IMG/VR virus record: IMGVR_UViG_3300017989_000323
Location: 1 to 30,111 of that record
Strand: one strand, 5' to 3'
DNA length: 30,111 nucleotides
DNA from: a virus
Shown in pieces: positions 28,127 to 30,111 of this stretch. The translations under genes and the position numbers were made by a program. The stretch's first letter is position 1. Each line of letters starts with the position of its first letter. The notes below the pieces were generated by a model that was given only the letters and a program-made list of their open reading frames with translations, did no database searches and was not told the origin of the DNA.

Positions 28127-28593
28127 AGATCTGCGGAGACTTCGGTGGAAAGAAACGCGACGGCAAGCCGTGTGAGTTGCCGGCGGGCTGGGGAACCGGT
28201 AAGCGGACGGGACGATGCAAGCATCATAAAAAGAAGCGCGGTCGCGGAAGACCGCGCCTCAATCTTGATAAAACACAGATAGAGACCCTGGCGCGTATTA
28301 ACTGCACTCACGAAGAAATAGCAGCCGTAATGGGCTGTTCTGTGGATACCATTTCCAGGAATTATGCGGAGTTAATAAATAAGGCTCGATTAAACGGAAA
28401 AACAAGTTTGCGTCGTGCGCAATGGAAGAAAGCACTATCAGGAAACACTGGCATGTTGATTTGGCTCGGCAAGCAGGAGCTTGGTCAGAGCGATCGTCAC
28501 GATTTTGAGCATTCCGGGCCCGACGGCGGACCGATCCCCTCCCAAATAAACATCCACCTGGTCAGTACAGATGAACCAGACGACGGCGATTGA
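28123..28593 (+). CDS. terS: Terminase small subunit (putative)
   Basis: A 156-residue protein. It opens with a Cys/His-rich segment (CGDFGGKKRDGKPCEL, then CKHHKKK) seen at the start of some phage terminase small subunits, followed by RGRPRL and a helix-turn-helix (ETLARINCTHEEIAAVMGCSVDTISR, residues ~55-80), then SLRRAQWKKALSGNTGMLIWLGKQELG, a typical oligomerisation helix region of TerS. The tail is acidic and overlaps terL by 23 bases. Its role would be to recognise the pac or cos site and load the large subunit. Confidence 0.82.
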   Translation: MKICGDFGGKKRDGKPCELPAGWGTGKRTGRCKHHKKKRGRGRPRLNLDKTQIETLARINCTHEEIAAVMGCSVDTISRNYAELINKARLNGKTSLRRAQWKKALSGNTGMLIWLGKQELGQSDRHDFEHSGPDGGPIPSQINIHLVSTDEPDDGD

Positions 28594-29779
28594 AGTCGAG
28601 TTGCCGAAGGCCATGAGCTTCCTGCTCGACCCGCCCCTGGGTGGCATCCGATATCGGGTGGCCTACGGTGGCCGCGGTAGCGCGAAGTCCTGGAGCTTTG
28701 CCCGTGTGTTGCTGCTTCATGGTATGCAGCGGCCGCTACGGATCCTCTGTGCTCGGGAGTACCAGGTATCGATTAAAGACAGCGTGCATCAGCTGCTGTC
28801 CGACCAGGTAGACGCCATGGGTTTGAGCAGTTTCTACGACGTTCAGACCAGCGTCATAGCCGGGCTGAACGGGACAGACTTCCTGTTCAAGGGTCTACGC
28901 AGGAACATCCAGGAGATCAAGTCCACCGAGGGAATCGATCTCTGCTGGGTAGAAGAAGCCGAGGCTGTCAGCGATAATTCCTGGCGGATCCTGATCCCCA
29001 CCGTGAGAAAGTCGGACTCCGAGATCTGGGTGTCCTTCAACCCCGCTCTGGCCTCTGATCCCACTTACCGTCGCTTCGTCCAGGATCCGCCCTCCAGGAG
29101 CATCGTGCAATTCGTGTCCTGGAAGGACAACCCCTGGCTGCCTGAGGTGCTCAAGGACGAGGCCGAAGAACTGCGTATCAAGGATCCTGAAGCCTATGCC
29201 CACGTCTGGGGCGGTGAGCCCTGGCAGCGGTCTGATGCCCAGGTCCTGGCCGGCAAGTGGACCGTGGAGGAGTTCGAACCCCGGGACAGCTGGAACGGAC
29301 CCTACTACGGAGCCGACTGGGGATTCGCCCTGGATCCCACAATCATCGCGCGCGTGTGGATCGCCGATTCTCGGCTCTATATCGACTACGACAATGGCGC
29401 ACCCCAGATGAATCTGGACGATATCGAGCGGGAATGGGCGAAGGTCCCCGGGGCCAGGCAGCACACCATCCGGGCCGACAGTGCCCGCCCTGAGACGATC
29501 AACGAAATGGCCTCCCGCGGCTGGAAGATTGTCGGCGCGAAAAAGTGGTCGGGATCCGTCGAGGATGGGATCGAACACCTGCGCAGTTATGAGAAGATCG
29601 TCATTCATCCGCGCTGCAAACGGGCCAGGGAGGAGGCCCGCCTCTGGAGCTATAAGACCGATCCCCGCACAGACGACGTAATCCCGAAACTCAAAGATGG
29701 GTTTGAGCATGTCTGGGACGCCGTCCGGTATGCCCTGGCACCGATCATCCAGAAGGGCAGGGGGTTTGCCTTCGGATGA
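28571..29779 (+). CDS. terL: Terminase large subunit (PBSX / Terminase_3 family)
   Basis: A 402-residue DNA-packaging motor. ATPase domain: Walker A GGRGSAKS (33-40) and Walker B DLCWVEEAE with Asp123, Glu128 and Glu129. Nuclease domain: Asp249 in GADWGFALDPT, Asp303 in IRADSARPETI and Asp383 in HVWDAVRYAL, the three acidic metal ligands expected. PBSX-type AREYQVSIKDSVHQLL and FNP motifs are also present. Length is normal for the family. The start overlaps terS; the ATG has a poor Shine-Dalgarno, consistent with coupled translation. Confidence 0.95.
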   Translation: MNQTTAIEVELPKAMSFLLDPPLGGIRYRVAYGGRGSAKSWSFARVLLLHGMQRPLRILCAREYQVSIKDSVHQLLSDQVDAMGLSSFYDVQTSVIAGLNGTDFLFKGLRRNIQEIKSTEGIDLCWVEEAEAVSDNSWRILIPTVRKSDSEIWVSFNPALASDPTYRRFVQDPPSRSIVQFVSWKDNPWLPEVLKDEAEELRIKDPEAYAHVWGGEPWQRSDAQVLAGKWTVEEFEPRDSWNGPYYGADWGFALDPTIIARVWIADSRLYIDYDNGAPQMNLDDIEREWAKVPGARQHTIRADSARPETINEMASRGWKIVGAKKWSGSVEDGIEHLRSYEKIVIHPRCKRAREEARLWSYKTDPRTDDVIPKLKDGFEHVWDAVRYALAPIIQKGRGFAFG

Positions 29780-30111
29780 CGATCGTCTGCGTGCTCAGAA
29801 GCGGTGGCGACTTCGACCGCCAGTGGGTGACAGCCCTGAGAAACGGCATGGCTGACTATGCACCGAGGCACACCTTCGCCTGTCTGACAGATACTCCGTC
29901 TGAGAAATACGATATCCCGCTCACACACGGTTGGCCAAAGTGGTGGGCGAAGTTGGAGATCTTCCGGCCGGGTTTGTTCTCCGACAAGGTTCTGTACTGC
30001 GATCTCGACACCCTGCCCGTGGGTGACATCGGCCAGATCGCCAGCTATGACGGACCGCTGGCCATGCTGAACGACTTCTACCGCCCGGGCCGGGCACAGT
30101 CGGGTGTAATG
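29776..30111 (+). CDS. Glycosyltransferase-like protein (3' end beyond window)
   Basis: The ATG overlaps the terL stop; 112 residues are visible before the window edge. The N-terminus TIVCVLRSGGDF, then FACLTDT, HGWPKWWAKLEIF and the DxD-type motif YCDLDTLPV (Asp76 and Asp78) resemble GT-A fold enzymes of the GT8/glycogenin kind. Similar short proteins occur between terminase and portal genes of other phages. If active it could glycosylate a virion protein or a host surface. The downstream part that would show the second half of the fold is not in the window. Confidence 0.7.
   Translation, partial: MTIVCVLRSGGDFDRQWVTALRNGMADYAPRHTFACLTDTPSEKYDIPLTHGWPKWWAKLEIFRPGLFSDKVLYCDLDTLPVGDIGQIASYDGPLAMLNDFYRPGRAQSGVM

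Noticed and set aside
28895-29710. 271-residue minus-strand frame opposite terL
   Set aside because: terL has all ATPase and nuclease motifs on the + strand; this is its shadow.
1-30111. CRISPR arrays, rRNA genes, complete tRNA genes and insertion sequences
   Set aside because: No regularly spaced identical repeats, no rRNA-like sequence, no full cloverleaf and no transposase were seen on reading the window; a computed search could still find weak examples.

Overview
The window is a 30 kb piece of a temperate, tailed double-stranded DNA phage genome (Caudoviricetes type). It is GC-rich and almost gap-free, and most neighbouring genes share ATGA, GTGA or TAATG start/stop overlaps. It runs from the end of the structural module (tail fibre) through lysis, attP, integrase, a lysogeny operon, an immunity switch, a long early/replication operon, and into the packaging genes (terminase). 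Head, portal and most tail genes must lie outside the window. The host is not identifiable from sequence. A lipoprotein with a Cys lipobox, a signal-peptide protein that looks like a beta-barrel, and a spanin-like lysis protein suggest a diderm. The Ser/Asn/Pro-rich lipoprotein start and Ig-like domain resemble those of poorly cultured GC-rich phyla of the Gemmatimonadota/Eisenbacteria kind, but that is only an impression.

Layout. 1-3636: 3' part of a large tail-fibre gene. 3646-6565 (+): small accessory genes, then a lysis cassette (coiled-coil membrane protein, two-TM holin, zinc amidase, spanin-like protein). 6561-6855: attP, consisting of the 3' half of a tRNA-Arg(CCG) gene flanked by paired TCTGACRG repeats at 11-bp spacing, plus a strong terminator. 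6830-10733 (-): a leftward lysogeny operon of repressor, lipoprotein, outer-membrane-like protein, zinc-ribbon/TM/MmpS-like protein, and integrase. 10734-10868: divergent control region with two matching operators of form TTnCGCnnnnGCGnAA. 10869-26674 (+): early operon of HTH regulators, RecT-like annealase, SbcD/SbcC pair, a cluster of very small membrane proteins, RusA-like resolvase, DUF5131 protein, DUF1376-type replication protein, HNH-like protein and many small accessory genes. 26828-30111 (+): ParB/DNA-methyltransferase fusion, small and large terminase, and the start of a glycosyltransferase-like gene.

How it fits together. In the lysogen the XRE repressor should hold the rightward early promoter shut through the two operators, while the leftward transcript keeps the repressor, three envelope-directed cargo genes and integrase expressed. 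On induction the early operon supplies a recombination set (RecT-like, SbcCD-like, RusA-like) and replication proteins. Packaging and late genes follow, ending with lysis genes whose transcript stops at the terminator beside attP. Lysis genes, attP and int are contiguous, which is the order of a circular or replicating phage genome (or a permuted assembly), not of a single integrated prophage.

The observations most worth following are: the complete attP architecture; an integrase with two non-canonical active-site positions; the twin operators; a possible structured RNA and cluster of tiny membrane proteins after sbcC; a Cys-rich protein that seems to have grown by repeated duplication of a small metal-binding module; and a RusA homologue lacking one catalytic Asp.
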